64,000 nucleotides of DNA from Shewanella schlegeliana (GTDB lineage Bacteria; Pseudomonadota; Gammaproteobacteria; Enterobacterales; Shewanellaceae), in assembly GCF_016765635.1 (NCBI RefSeq), contig NZ_JAESVD010000013.1, positions 90,033 through 154,032 on the forward strand. The letters run 5' to 3'. Position numbers and translations under genes: made by a program. Positions 8,404-17,041 of this stretch are shown piece after piece. The notes below the pieces were generated by a model. The model was not told the DNA's origin. It saw only the letters and a program-made list of their open reading frames with translations, and ran no database searches. Within the stretch, counting starts at the first letter, position 1; each line of letters opens with the position of its first letter.

Positions 8404-10227
8404 CTAGCTACCAAACTGCATCTGATACAGGTTGGCGTAAACACCGCCCTTAGCAAGCAGGGACACATGGGTTCCTCGCTCAACAATCTTGCCTTGATCG
8501 ACCACCAAAATTTGGTCAGCGCTTTCAATGGTCGATAAACGATGGGCAATCACAATTGAGGTCCGGTTTTGACGCAGATTATCTAAGCCCTGCTGAATCG
8601 CCTTTTCTGACTCGGTATCAAGCGCTGAGGTCGCTTCATCAAGAATTAATACTGGCGCATTACGCAAAATAGCACGGGCAATGGCGATACGTTGTCTTTG
8701 ACCTCCTGAGAGCATCACGCCATTTTCACCAATTTGGGTATCGAGTCCCTCAGGCATTGGCTCAATAAACTCCATCGCATGGGCTAAGGTCGCCGCTTCA
8801 ATGATCTGCTCTCTTGTGGCCACACCAGGATAAGCATAGGCAATATTGTTAGCGATAGTGTCGTTAAACAGCGTTACTTGCTGTGATACGAGTGCAACCT
8901 GGCTACGTAAAGTCTTAAGCTTATAATCATCGATATTTTGACCATCGAGAGTAATATCCCCCGCCTTAAGACCAGTGTAAAAGCGAGTCACTAGACTGGC
9001 AATGGTTGACTTACCTGAGCCTGAGCGACCTACCAAGGCTAAGGTTTGCCCCTGCTCAACTTTAAAGTCGATATTGTTAAGCGCCAACTTCTCGTGTCCA
9101 GGATAACTAAAGTCAACATGGTTAAAAGCTAGCTCGCCTTTAACGCGGTCGACTTCTAGCGTACCCGTATCGCTTTCTGGCTCAGTATCGAGTAGCTCAA
9201 ACACTGTAGTACAAGCCGCAATACCGCGCTGAAATTCTGCGTTAACACGGGTAAGGTTTTTAATTGGCTGTAGCATGGCAAGCATAGCACCTAAAATGGT
9301 GGCAAAAGTACCTGCTGTAAGCTCGGATTTCATACTGTCGATGCTCGCGGCATAAAGCACAAATGCCAATGCAAATGAACCGATAACCATCACTAAAGGT
9401 TGACTAATAGCCTGCGCCGTTGCCAGTTTCATGGTTTGATATCGGTTTTGATCGTTTACTTTAGCAAACCGCTTGGCTTCAGTTTCTTGACCACCAAAAG
9501 AAAGCACATTCTTATGGCCTTTGATCATCTGCTCGGTTGCAGCTGTCACTCCGCCCATAGCAGCTTGAATTTGCTTAGACACCTTTCTAAAGCGGCGACT
9601 CACAACGGTGATCACCACACCGATAATAGGTCCAACAATCAAGATAACTAAAGACAATTTCCAAGAGAAATAGAACATGATTGAAATCATGCCGACAACG
9701 GTGATGCTGTCACGAACGATAGTGATAAGCGCACTGCCCGATGCACGAGCTATCTGCTCTGTATCATAGGTGACTCGAGAGATAAGATTGCCAGTGTTTT
9801 CAGAGTCGATATAACTCACAGGTAGTGTCAGGTAGTGCTCAAACACCTCTTGACGCATATCCATGATCACCCGTGCACTCATGTAAGAGATGCAATAAGT
9901 CGAGAGGAAGTTGGCTAGACCACGAAGTGAGAATAATCCGATAACCACAAACGGCGCCATCATTAAAACATCATTCGATGAGTTAAAACCACCACTCGTG
10001 CCTAAGTCTAAACTACTTAGGCCACCAGCAGCTTGAGCCGCCTGCCCAGCTTGGCCGCCAAAGCCTTCATCGATGAAAGGTTTAATCACCGCGATAAAAG
10101 TGGCATCAACAAGGGCGTACATTGCAAGGCCAATGATGGCAAAAGCTAATACTGTTTTAAGAGGCTTTAAATACCCTAACAGGCGCTTAAAAACAGTCCA
10201 GACTTCATTTTTAGGAGATGTTGTCAT
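8404..10227 (-). CDS. msbA: Lipid A/phospholipid flippase MsbA (ABC transporter)
   Basis: A 607-residue half-transporter that flips core-lipid A across the inner membrane at the cost of ATP. Six membrane helices (about residues 25-310) are followed by the nucleotide-binding domain with Walker A (GRSGSGKST), signature LSGGQRQRIA, Walker B (VLILDEATSALD) and a switch His (IAHRLST). It is some 25 residues longer than the 582-residue E. coli protein; the extra length is a Gly/Ala/Ser-rich insert at about residues 57-87 in the first periplasmic loop. It lies 32 bases after comEC and abuts lpxK. No strong ribosome-binding site precedes the ATG. Confidence 0.97.
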   Translation of the reverse strand: MTTSPKNEVWTVFKRLLGYLKPLKTVLAFAIIGLAMYALVDATFIAVIKPFIDEGFGGQAGQAAQAAGGLSSLDLGTSGGFNSSNDVLMMAPFVVIGLFSLRGLANFLSTYCISYMSARVIMDMRQEVFEHYLTLPVSYIDSENTGNLISRVTYDTEQIARASGSALITIVRDSITVVGMISIMFYFSWKLSLVILIVGPIIGVVITVVSRRFRKVSKQIQAAMGGVTAATEQMIKGHKNVLSFGGQETEAKRFAKVNDQNRYQTMKLATAQAISQPLVMVIGSFALAFVLYAASIDSMKSELTAGTFATILGAMLAMLQPIKNLTRVNAEFQRGIAACTTVFELLDTEPESDTGTLEVDRVKGELAFNHVDFSYPGHEKLALNNIDFKVEQGQTLALVGRSGSGKSTIASLVTRFYTGLKAGDITLDGQNIDDYKLKTLRSQVALVSQQVTLFNDTIANNIAYAYPGVATREQIIEAATLAHAMEFIEPMPEGLDTQIGENGVMLSGGQRQRIAIARAILRNAPVLILDEATSALDTESEKAIQQGLDNLRQNRTSIVIAHRLSTIESADQILVVDQGKIVERGTHVSLLAKGGVYANLYQMQFGS

Positions 10228-10259
10228 TGAGGAATTAACATATTGGCAAAAGAAGCATT

Positions 10260-12641
10260 CTACTCTGGATTTTTAATCTGGCCAAACCTAAACACTTGGT
10301 TATACCAAAATGGTGCAAAATCTGACCGGTATGTACGAATTTCCACATCTTTTCGATTAAATAAAATACTTATTTGCCCCAATTCTCCACTGGTTAAAGT
10401 CGAAATATTGCGTTTTTGGTAACGCTCAACGATCTCTTCTTTAGGAAATCCCCACCGATTTCGAAACCCAGCAGGAAAAAGAACCAACTCAGGTGATACT
10501 GCATCGATAAAAGCTTCGGTTGATGAGGTCTTACTACCATGATGTGGCGCAATTAACACTCGGCTCTGCAATTTAGCGCCGCTGTTATGAGTATTAGCAA
10601 GTAGCTGCAACTCTGCACTTCTCTCTATATCGCCACTAAGTAACACACTATTGGTAATGTCACTCACTCTAACCACACATGAGCCATTGTTACCAGAGGT
10701 TACCTCACTCGGAGCCAACAGCTCTAGAGTCAGCCTTTGCCAATGAAGGGTCTTTGGTCTACAGCTAACTTGCTGAACGCCAGCCAGTTCAGGCCTAAGC
10801 TCAGTTGCCAGATCAGAGATCAGCTTAACGTTAGGATAATGCTTAATAATCGCCTCAGCCCCACCAGCATGATCATTATCTCCATGGCTTACCACCAAGT
10901 AATCAACCTCATTGATGCCTTTACTGGTAAGAAACGGTAACGCGACTCGCTCTGCGTAGCTAAAGCTGTTGCCATAACGAGCGCCTGTATCATAGATAAT
11001 GGCTCGCTTATTCTGCTCTATCACGAGAGAAAGCCCCTGGCCCACATCGAGTAGATGAACCTGCCAGCGCTTATCATCAATGGGCAGCAATCTAAACATA
11101 ATCGTGAGCAACAAGGGAATGAACATCACCGACAATAAGGCTCGCCATCGCGCTTGTTTAAAATTGACCATAAGGTAAAGGCCTATTAATGCAATCGTCA
11201 AAGTAGCGATAACGTCATTAGCGAGATCGATCCACACAAAATCAACAGAGCTGCTGTAGTCCAATATACTGACCACTGGCGACATAGCATAAGCCGCAAG
11301 AGTAAAAACGCCTGTGGTCGATAAACCTAAGTTGGTGAGCAGAATAAAAACCAATAACGACAACAGGCTTATAGGAATAAGCAACAAGGTAAACCAAGGC
11401 ACAAGCAACAGATTGACGACTAAACTAGCCAGCGATGCTCCAGAAAAAAAGATCGCCTGAACCACGCACAGCCCAAGAGTTAAGCGCCACTGAACCGCCC
11501 AAAATGAGAGCGCTGCCGTGCGAAGCTTATTCCACAAAAGCAAATTCCAAGCAGGGGCGACACTTGCACTTGACGTAACCTTGATATTGGCGCTGTACGC
11601 CTCATCGGTAAACCGATACTGACTCACAGTGAGTAAGATAATAGCCAAGGCACTAAAAGAGAGCCAAAAGCCAGCACTTAACATACTCAAGGGATCGAGA
11701 ACTAGGACGACAAAGAGTGCATAGAGTAGCCTTTCCCAACTTGAGGAGTGAGTTTTCAATGCGCTAAAACAGACAAATGCCAGCAGCATGATTAGCGCTC
11801 TCTGTGTAGAAACAGAAAAGCCTGCAAGATATGCGTAACCGATTGCTCCCAGAGCAGAGATAGCCAAACACAACAGCCAATTTCGGCGACTATTAACTGG
11901 CGAGTAACGATACAAGAATAAACGAGCCAGGATCAACAACCAAAGTGATACCACAGAAAGGTGTAGACCTGAGATAGCAAACAGATGACCCGTTCCAGTA
12001 TTTCGAAGCTGCTGCCAACGTGCTGATGAAATAGCGCTCCTATCTCCGGCCAACAGCGCAAGTAACAGGTCGCCACTTCCATCATCGGCCAACACTGATT
12101 TCAACGCTATAATTAATCTTGTACGGTAATCAGGCTCATTTGTTAACATTTGGCCACTAACAACCCAGCCTTTTCCTATAATATGTTTAGCCAATAAATT
12201 CTTTTGTTGATTAAAACTGCCCTGATTTAATGTGCTGGTAATGGACTTAGGCTTTATGGTTAATAACCAGCGCTGGCCTGGTGTGACCGGCGGCGCATCA
12301 CGCCAAGTTAATCTAAGCTTGCGATTAAGAATATGGGGGGAAACCGAATCAATAAGCGTAATATCCATACTGATCCGGTCGCCGTTTGTATGAACAAATG
12401 ATATGATCTGCGATTCGACATTCAATGTATCGACTCGTTCACCTGTATTCCAGTCCATTAATAATGAATAAAACAGGCTAATCCAACTAATCGCAATTAA
12501 GCTTCCAGCGATAAATGGCATGCGTTTACAGGCGATAATAGCCGCCACGATAAGTACAGGTAGAATAGAGAGACTTGGTAGAGCAGGCCAAAGCAGCGCT
12601 GAAACTATAGTGATGCAATAGCCACACATAAATCGATTCAT
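10260..12641 (-). CDS. comEC: ComEC/Rec2-type DNA uptake channel
   Basis: A 793-residue membrane protein expected to carry single-stranded DNA across the inner membrane during natural transformation. The frame runs back to 12770, but ATG at 12641 was chosen because a membrane segment starts there and the upstream part overlaps the divergent DUF2062 gene. It has an N-terminal DUF4131 region, a many-helix Competence domain (about residues 190-480), and a C-terminal metallo-beta-lactamase-like domain with the metal motif HGDNDH. Length is near the E. coli YcaI homologue. It heads the msbA-lpxK-ycaR unit, as in many gammaproteobacteria. Confidence 0.92.
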   Translation of the reverse strand: MNRFMCGYCITIVSALLWPALPSLSILPVLIVAAIIACKRMPFIAGSLIAISWISLFYSLLMDWNTGERVDTLNVESQIISFVHTNGDRISMDITLIDSVSPHILNRKLRLTWRDAPPVTPGQRWLLTIKPKSITSTLNQGSFNQQKNLLAKHIIGKGWVVSGQMLTNEPDYRTRLIIALKSVLADDGSGDLLLALLAGDRSAISSARWQQLRNTGTGHLFAISGLHLSVVSLWLLILARLFLYRYSPVNSRRNWLLCLAISALGAIGYAYLAGFSVSTQRALIMLLAFVCFSALKTHSSSWERLLYALFVVLVLDPLSMLSAGFWLSFSALAIILLTVSQYRFTDEAYSANIKVTSSASVAPAWNLLLWNKLRTAALSFWAVQWRLTLGLCVVQAIFFSGASLASLVVNLLLVPWFTLLLIPISLLSLLVFILLTNLGLSTTGVFTLAAYAMSPVVSILDYSSSVDFVWIDLANDVIATLTIALIGLYLMVNFKQARWRALLSVMFIPLLLTIMFRLLPIDDKRWQVHLLDVGQGLSLVIEQNKRAIIYDTGARYGNSFSYAERVALPFLTSKGINEVDYLVVSHGDNDHAGGAEAIIKHYPNVKLISDLATELRPELAGVQQVSCRPKTLHWQRLTLELLAPSEVTSGNNGSCVVRVSDITNSVLLSGDIERSAELQLLANTHNSGAKLQSRVLIAPHHGSKTSSTEAFIDAVSPELVLFPAGFRNRWGFPKEEIVERYQKRNISTLTSGELGQISILFNRKDVEIRTYRSDFAPFWYNQVFRFGQIKNPE

Positions 12642-12672
12642 AGTGAGTAAGTTAAGACAGCAAATTGAAGTT

Positions 12673-13179
12673 ATGCCAAAAAAAATAATTGAAAAGTTTA
12701 TGCCTAAGCCTGAAACACTGCGCGAACACAAACACCTGCGCATGTTTGGCGATCTACTCCTAAAACCCAATTTATGGACCTTAAACCGCCGCTCAGCCCC
12801 CGGCGCCTTTGCCGTAGGCCTGTTTGCAGCATGGATCCCGATGCCATTTCAAATGGTGTTGGCCGCCGCATTGGCAATTTTATTTAACGTCAACCTTCCA
12901 CTAGCCGTTGCGCTCGTGTGGGTAACGAACCCGATCACCATGCCTTTTATGTTTTATATCGCCTACCTTTTAGGCGCGACGCTACTAGGACATGAGCCTC
13001 AGGCGTTTAATTTCGAAGCAAGCTGGCAATGGGTCCAAGCCTCTGTTTCGACGATCGGCCCACCTTTCCTATTAGGTTGCTTGGTTTTAGCGGGTATTTT
13101 TTCAGCTGGGGGTTACTTCGTAATTAAAAACCTCTGGAAATACTCAGTATTATTTAAATGGAAGAAGCGCTACAAATAA
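12673..13179 (+). CDS. DUF2062 membrane protein
   Basis: A 168-residue protein with an amphipathic, basic start and two or three hydrophobic segments (about residues 50-110 and 125-150). The central stretch WxPMPFQM...WVTNPITMPFM is the DUF2062 signature. ATG at 12673 was chosen over an in-frame GTG at 12643, because family members start with a similar MPKK sequence and the longer form would nearly touch the divergent comEC start. Function is unknown; members are predicted inner-membrane proteins. Only 31 bases separate its start from that of comEC, so the two promoters must overlap the opposing genes. Confidence 0.88.
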   Translation: MPKKIIEKFMPKPETLREHKHLRMFGDLLLKPNLWTLNRRSAPGAFAVGLFAAWIPMPFQMVLAAALAILFNVNLPLAVALVWVTNPITMPFMFYIAYLLGATLLGHEPQAFNFEASWQWVQASVSTIGPPFLLGCLVLAGIFSAGGYFVIKNLWKYSVLFKWKKRYK

Positions 13180-13204
13180 GCCGAACCAGTTTAAGTTTCC
13201 CAAT

Positions 13205-13232
13205 AAAAAAGCAGCCATTAGGCTGCTTTTTT
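13205..13232. terminator. Bidirectional rho-independent terminator
   Basis: A(6)GCAGCC (13205-13216) pairs with GGCTGCT(6) (13221-13232) around an ATTA loop. It lies between the convergent DUF2062 and M23 genes and has a T-run in both directions. Confidence 0.9.
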
Positions 13233-13234
13233 AT

Positions 13235-14083
13235 TTACTTGGCGCTTTCTTTTGCCAGTACGCTCTTCATCGAAGGCACGATAGTCGTTGGATCCAGTCG
13301 CATCTGGTACCAGTTCACGCGCCAATCAAGGTGCGGGCCTGTAGAGCGGCCTGTAGAGCCAACTTCTGCAACTTTGTCTCCCTGTTTCACCACATCGCCC
13401 TCTTTAACATACAACTTACTCAAGTGCAGAAAACTCGAGTTAACACCATAGCCATGATCAATAATCATGGTGCCACCAGAATAGAACATATCTGGCACAG
13501 AAAGAGATATCACCCCATCGGCCGGAGCCACTACAACGGTCCCCGTTTTCGCCGCGACATCTACACCGTAGTGTGGCGTACCGGGTTTACCATTATAAAC
13601 ACGCTGGCTACCATAAACTCCGGAGATCCTACCCGTTAAGGGCCAGATAAATTGCTGATTAAAAGCATCACTTGGCGTAAATTGCGCCCTTGCTGCTTTC
13701 ACCTGCTTCGAATCCTTTGCTGCACGCGCTTGTGCCTTAGGATCCGGTTTCATGATTTTTTTGCTGATCCCATTTACTTGCTGAATTCGATACTCGCGCT
13801 TTGTCAGTGTTAACGGCTTCAGTTCGGTCAAACCATCGGGGTAAACCAATTTGAGCATCTGCTCTAGCTCTGCCTCTCTGGCAAAACCAAAGGCGAACTG
13901 ACCTTGAGCGTTCACTTTTACTGGCTCATCATTCAAAAACACCTGCGTGCCGGGTTGCACCTTAGCTCGAACAAGTGCCCCTTGGGATAACTCACCGTTT
14001 ATCTCAACCGCAGCATTGGCCTGAAAAGCCATGCTGGTCAATACACAGGTAAAAATCGTACGAGTAAAAGCTCTCAAAGCCAC
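13235..14083 (-). CDS. Exported M23/LytM-domain peptidase
   Basis: A 282-residue periplasmic protein with a signal peptide (cut near QANA, about residue 24), a beta-rich N-terminal domain, and a C-terminal LytM domain (about residues 150-270). The first zinc motif HxxxD is present (HYGVD). The usual second motif HxH reads HLD in GPHLDWRVNW, so one zinc-binding His is replaced by Asp. I recall this variant from related proteobacterial proteins; it may alter or abolish hydrolase activity. Known roles of the fold are peptidoglycan cutting or activating an amidase. It lies 14 bases downstream of the QueD-like gene, so it is probably co-transcribed. Confidence 0.88.
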   Translation of the reverse strand: MALRAFTRTIFTCVLTSMAFQANAAVEINGELSQGALVRAKVQPGTQVFLNDEPVKVNAQGQFAFGFAREAELEQMLKLVYPDGLTELKPLTLTKREYRIQQVNGISKKIMKPDPKAQARAAKDSKQVKAARAQFTPSDAFNQQFIWPLTGRISGVYGSQRVYNGKPGTPHYGVDVAAKTGTVVVAPADGVISLSVPDMFYSGGTMIIDHGYGVNSSFLHLSKLYVKEGDVVKQGDKVAEVGSTGRSTGPHLDWRVNWYQMRLDPTTIVPSMKSVLAKESAK

Positions 14084-14097
14084 TCCTTATATGCTTA

Positions 14098-14988
14098 TTA
14101 ACTTGCAGCTTGAGTCGCTGCTTTACTAACAATCGCGCCCTTACCAACCCCTTCATAAGCAATCACTTTAAAGTCACTGCTTGGCGTTTTTTCAACTAAA
14201 GTTTGCGCCATATAATCAGCCAGTAACTCAACGGTTGTATCATGTGGAAGGATGTCACAACGCCCTTTAGGCATTGCTAGTTGAAAGTCGCCCTGTGGTG
14301 CCTGATAGTGAAATCCATAATGAGTATCATCGTTGACTACCGCTTGGGGCGACAAGGTTAGCGAACTGACTAATACCTGATCCTCTACCGTGGCTAAGTA
14401 GATATCCTGCCAACGCTTAGCCCAATACTCATCCCACTTGGGTGCCGCAACGCCATTTTCAAACACGGTGACCGGGCTACGATGACCGTGAGCTATTCGC
14501 TGGCAGTTACCATCATGTTTTTTCAAGCCGTGGCTGTAATGATAATAAGGCGCCTCGTGAATTTCATTTCTGAGTGTCAGCGAGATCCCCTCAACATTTG
14601 CCGGTAATGCCTCTTTTAGTGCCTGCTGCAAAAATTTATTCACACTCTCAAAATCGATTATCTCGCTTGGAATGAGTGCAAAAGCCTCTGACGGACAGGC
14701 AAGGTGTATCTCACCTTGTTGACTGGTAAAATCCATCCATACCCTGTCGCCCTGCTGTTGCCAACGAACTTCACTGCAGGCTGTCGGGATCAGAAGACGA
14801 TGGTCAGCCACATCATCAATGGTACTCTTAATGGTTCGTTTCACTTTCGCAAAATCGAGCACCATGTTTTGCTCATCTAAACCACCATCGAGTAACACAT
14901 CAACAATCCAGCTTTCTCCCACCATGCCTCTAATAGGACAAAGATAAGAAAAATCGATAACCGTTAAATCTTTAACAAACAATTGCAT
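14098..14988 (-). CDS. QueD-like 6-pyruvoyl/6-carboxytetrahydropterin synthase family protein, double length
   Basis: A 296-residue protein. The frame extends to 15072, but ATG at 14988 has AGGAG five bases upstream and starts the conserved MQLFVKDLTVIDFSYL sequence. The zinc and catalytic pattern of T-fold pterin synthases is visible in the middle: YSH...GNCQRIAHGHRSP, i.e. His, then Cys-x4-HxH. QueD enzymes (about 120 residues) make 6-carboxytetrahydropterin for 7-deazaguanine (queuosine) synthesis. This one is more than twice as long and looks like two T-fold units. No other queuosine gene is near, so its reaction is uncertain. The M23 gene follows. Confidence 0.8.
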   Translation of the reverse strand: MQLFVKDLTVIDFSYLCPIRGMVGESWIVDVLLDGGLDEQNMVLDFAKVKRTIKSTIDDVADHRLLIPTACSEVRWQQQGDRVWMDFTSQQGEIHLACPSEAFALIPSEIIDFESVNKFLQQALKEALPANVEGISLTLRNEIHEAPYYHYSHGLKKHDGNCQRIAHGHRSPVTVFENGVAAPKWDEYWAKRWQDIYLATVEDQVLVSSLTLSPQAVVNDDTHYGFHYQAPQGDFQLAMPKGRCDILPHDTTVELLADYMAQTLVEKTPSSDFKVIAYEGVGKGAIVSKAATQAAS

Positions 14989-15213
14989 TTGCGCTCCTAG
15001 GTAGAAAAACAGTCTACCGGCCTTAGTCCACGCAGCAATGGCCGCAGGATAAATGTACTTAATTAGAGTCAAGCAGGTATGACTCTTCTAATAATAGCCG
15101 TAGCTTACATTGAACAGAGATAACATTCGACTTTTTTAGTCTGAGTGTCTATTTACTCCGCACAGCCCTCAATCTCAGGTATAAAATGACACTCCAAGGT
15201 GATATGCAATAAC

Positions 15214-15238
15214 AAAAAACCGAGCTACTAAGGCTCGG
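15214..15238 (-). terminator. Rho-independent terminator of yejK
   Basis: CCGAGC (15220-15225) pairs with GCTCGG (15233-15238); read leftward it is followed by six T bases. It lies about 45 bases after the yejK stop. Confidence 0.85.
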
Positions 15239-15282
15239 CTTTCAAATTCATTACACCCATTGTCATGCTGACACTTTAAGGG

Positions 15283-16311
15283 TTACTCGCCCTTTAGGCG
15301 ACGGTCGAGCTGATCTTTTAGGTTTGCTGGTACACCTTTAATGATAATGGTGTCTGAAACTGGATCGTAAATAACCCGCTCACCAAGGTGTTGACCGTCG
15401 AAACTTAGTGTTACGCCACCACCAGTACCTGAGAACTTCTTCAACTGCCTTAGGGTTGGTTTATCACCAGGAAATTCCTCTTCCAGTTCATAATTGCCCC
15501 CCTGAGCGAAGTCATAGAAAGAGTCCATACCTTGGTCTGCAAGCTCGTCTGCTAAGTCTTTAATCTGAATCGACGCGCCTTCATCACAACGCTCGGTGCA
15601 GTAATCAAATACTCGCTCACGGGCTTGCTGACGTTCATCTTTGGTGAGCTCGCTATTACCCACAAAATCTTCAACCGCGTTCATTAACGACTTATTCTGT
15701 GCTTTGGTGTTTACGCCTTCAACGCAGCCCATGAAATCGAGGAAGAAATCAGCGACTTTACGACCCGCGCGGCCGCGAATAAAGGAGATATATTTTTTCG
15801 ATTCAGGATCGGCTTGCCACTCTGTTAAATCGATTCTCGCCGCAAGTTGCACGTTATTAAGATCTAAGTGGGTATTTTGCGACAGCTCCATATCATCGAG
15901 TACTGTCATCGAAGATTTTGCGTTAAGTAACGAAACAAACAGATAGTCGCTCGTCATATAGGTATAACAAGACAACAATAGGAAGCCACCGGTACTAAAG
16001 TCATATTTGGCCAGCTCCTCTTGCAAAAGCTTGCCAGCGATGCCAGAAAACTCTACAAAACCCAGCTCGCCCTGACGATAAGTCGTTAACGCTTCTTCAA
16101 ACTTAGTGTTGGCTTCGCCATCTTCTCCATTAATACCAAAGTGACCAAATCCTTTACCCGCTTTAGTGGTATAGGTTTGATGCAACTCTTCTAGCATCGC
16201 CTCAACCGCTTGGCTGTTTAGCAGAGGTTGTGGACGTAATCGACAACTAAGTTGACCTTCACCATCTTGAGAAATGGAGTGGATAATTGCTTGTTCGACG
16301 TTAATACTCAT
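15283..16311 (-). CDS. yejK: Nucleoid-associated protein YejK (NdpA)
   Basis: A 342-residue cytosolic protein matching the YejK/NdpA family in length (E. coli 335) and in recognisable stretches: GHFGING near residue 55, a KKYISFIRGRAGRKVADFFLDF block near 180-200, and a C-terminal VIYDPVSDTIIIKGVP sequence. Family members bind DNA and are found with the nucleoid; YejK has been linked to topoisomerase function. It is divergent from yejL-yejM across about 430 bases, the usual neighbourhood in gammaproteobacteria. Confidence 0.95.
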   Translation of the reverse strand: MSINVEQAIIHSISQDGEGQLSCRLRPQPLLNSQAVEAMLEELHQTYTTKAGKGFGHFGINGEDGEANTKFEEALTTYRQGELGFVEFSGIAGKLLQEELAKYDFSTGGFLLLSCYTYMTSDYLFVSLLNAKSSMTVLDDMELSQNTHLDLNNVQLAARIDLTEWQADPESKKYISFIRGRAGRKVADFFLDFMGCVEGVNTKAQNKSLMNAVEDFVGNSELTKDERQQARERVFDYCTERCDEGASIQIKDLADELADQGMDSFYDFAQGGNYELEEEFPGDKPTLRQLKKFSGTGGGVTLSFDGQHLGERVIYDPVSDTIIIKGVPANLKDQLDRRLKGE

Positions 16312-16740
16312 TGAGCCTCGATAAATTTGGCAAGGAGCGCATGCTTTGGCTCACGCTCTAAGTGTAAATAATTGATATTCTGCCGTTGTATAGAGGAAGA
16401 GATATCCCCCCTAAACCAACAACATTCTAATGCTCGCTATCATACCAGAGAGGTGTTAAAAATCTATATCTCTTCAATCACGACTCGAAGCTAAAAAATT
16501 CATTTAAAACCACTATGCCCACAATCTGGCCTCGCCAAAAGCAGCAAGTAGAAGAGCCCAATGCAGGCTGTAATCTTCATAAAAACGCCAGCAAATATGC
16601 CGCACAAACTCGGCATTATCAGCAATAGAGTGGCTCAATCAAACTGTCATCCCAAAAAGGAGAACAAAAAGTGCGGAGCTTCTGCAAAAAATCCGTTATT
16701 ATATGCCGTTAATTAAGATTTTAAGTGAACCTTTATCATT
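16312..16740. other. Divergent promoter region yejK/yejL
   Basis: About 430 bases with no gene seen. TATTAT-like -10 sequences occur some 45-50 bases before yejL. No regulator site, RNA or repeat could be supported. Confidence 0.5.
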
Positions 16741-16959
16741 ATGGCTATTCAATCCAAATATTCTAACGCTCAAGTAGAGTCAATTATTGCAGAGTTACTT
16801 GCAGTTTTAGAGAAGCACCAATCTCCAACAGACCTAAGCTTAATGGCGTTAGGTAACTGCGTAACTCACCTTTTGCAAAACAAAGTTCCCGCTGAAGCTC
16901 GTGAAGTGGTTGCAGAGCAATTTGCTAAAGCATTATCGCAGTCAGTCAAAGCTAACTAA
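16741..16959 (+). CDS. yejL: YejL, DUF1414 small protein
   Basis: A 72-residue cytosolic protein of the UPF0352/DUF1414 family, recognised by size, by the sequence YSNAQVESIIAELLAVLEKH, and by its place between yejK and yejM. It is predicted largely helical. Function is not established. It probably shares a transcript with yejM, which starts 82 bases later. Confidence 0.93.
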   Translation: MAIQSKYSNAQVESIIAELLAVLEKHQSPTDLSLMALGNCVTHLLQNKVPAEAREVVAEQFAKALSQSVKAN

Positions 16960-17041
16960 GATAGATATAATTAAGCTGAACAAGTTAAGGCTAACCGACT
17001 TAGGTTAACCTTCATAAAGCCTAAACAATAAATGGAACAAC

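Noticed and set aside
12642..12770. N-terminal 43-codon extension of ComEC
   Set aside because: It lies almost wholly inside the start of the divergent DUF2062 gene and lacks ComEC-like sequence.
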